Source: Chryseobacterium balustinum (GTDB taxonomy: Bacteria; Bacteroidota; Bacteroidia; Flavobacteriales; Weeksellaceae). From it: 64,000 nt of DNA. A model generated the notes under the pieces. The model worked only from the letters and a program-made list of their open reading frames with translations. It was not told where the DNA came from and did no database searches. Of the stretch, positions 63,970 through 64,000 are shown one piece after another (positions within the stretch are counted from its first letter, which is position 1; each line of letters begins with the position of its first letter). Position numbers and translations under genes: made by a program. The stretch lies in assembly GCF_900168205.1 (NCBI RefSeq), contig NZ_FUZE01000003.1, positions 273,797-337,796 on the forward strand, in the 5' to 3' direction.

Positions 63970-64000
63970 ATTGACCACCCTTAATTTTGATAAAAACTCT
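63918..64000. mobile_element. Putative left end of an IS21-like element
   Basis: Repeated TTGACCACCC boxes at 63923-63932 and 63971-63980, with a degenerate GTGACCAGG at 63947-63955, about 24 bp apart. Multiple internal copies of such boxes at the termini are typical of IS21-family elements. The window ends before any istA gene, so the identity is an inference. It lies where the effector frame loses protein-like character. Confidence 0.45.

Overview
The window looks like a chromosomal segment of a Flavobacteriia member close to Chryseobacterium. The genome is AT-rich. Several exported proteins end in type IX secretion (T9SS) sorting domains. Promoter -7 boxes follow the Bacteroidetes pattern TAnnTTTG, start codons lack strong Shine-Dalgarno sequences, and a Bacteroidetes-type T6SS (TssD/VgrG) is present. 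These assignments rest on motif reading; no database search was possible.

Layout. 2-2454: end of an S8 protease, then a lipocalin-like lipoprotein and an OmpA lipoprotein. 2565-7790: a compact operon of UbiA-type prenyltransferase, FAD oxidase (DprE1-like), SDR (DprE2-like) and HAD phosphatase, followed by a PrcB-like protein and a cysteine desulfurase. The first four would form a lipid-linked pentofuranose pathway. 7863-9334: thioredoxin and three identical tRNA-Asp genes in inverted arrangement around a decayed spacer. 9479-12123: bestrophin plus a frameshifted Na+/H+ antiporter. 12417-20501: two paralogous IgGFc-binding/T9SS type B proteins and a GEVED/FN3 type A protein, opposite two TPR membrane regulators. 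23545-24508: a largely gene-free stretch with a decayed gene.

24509-33329: three tandem tail-collar proteins, a periplasmic-binding-fold protein without a signal peptide, a formyltransferase-family protein and a giant SprB-repeat T9SS adhesin, all co-oriented and tightly spaced. I regard this as the best candidate for an undescribed surface system. 33509-53756: mixed housekeeping and envelope genes (L,D-transpeptidase, retropepsin-PDZ protease, esterase, DoxD/DoxA protein, EamA transporter, HxlR regulator with an oxidoreductase, MazG-like protein, Tag glycosylase, patatin, CorA, KASIII). Two genes here are broken: an FAD oxidase by one in-frame stop and a DUF4919 gene by one missing base.

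53951-64000: a thioredoxin-TPR protein and two small lipoproteins, then a T6SS accessory island: TssD behind a tandem 21-bp operator-like repeat, full-length VgrG, a GHSQG lipase-type effector, two candidate immunity proteins, a duplicated C-terminal VgrG fragment, and a second effector with a related N-terminus. The second effector appears cut by the end of an IS21-like element at the right edge. The arrangement looks like a displaced (orphan) effector cassette that could be swapped by recombination within VgrG.
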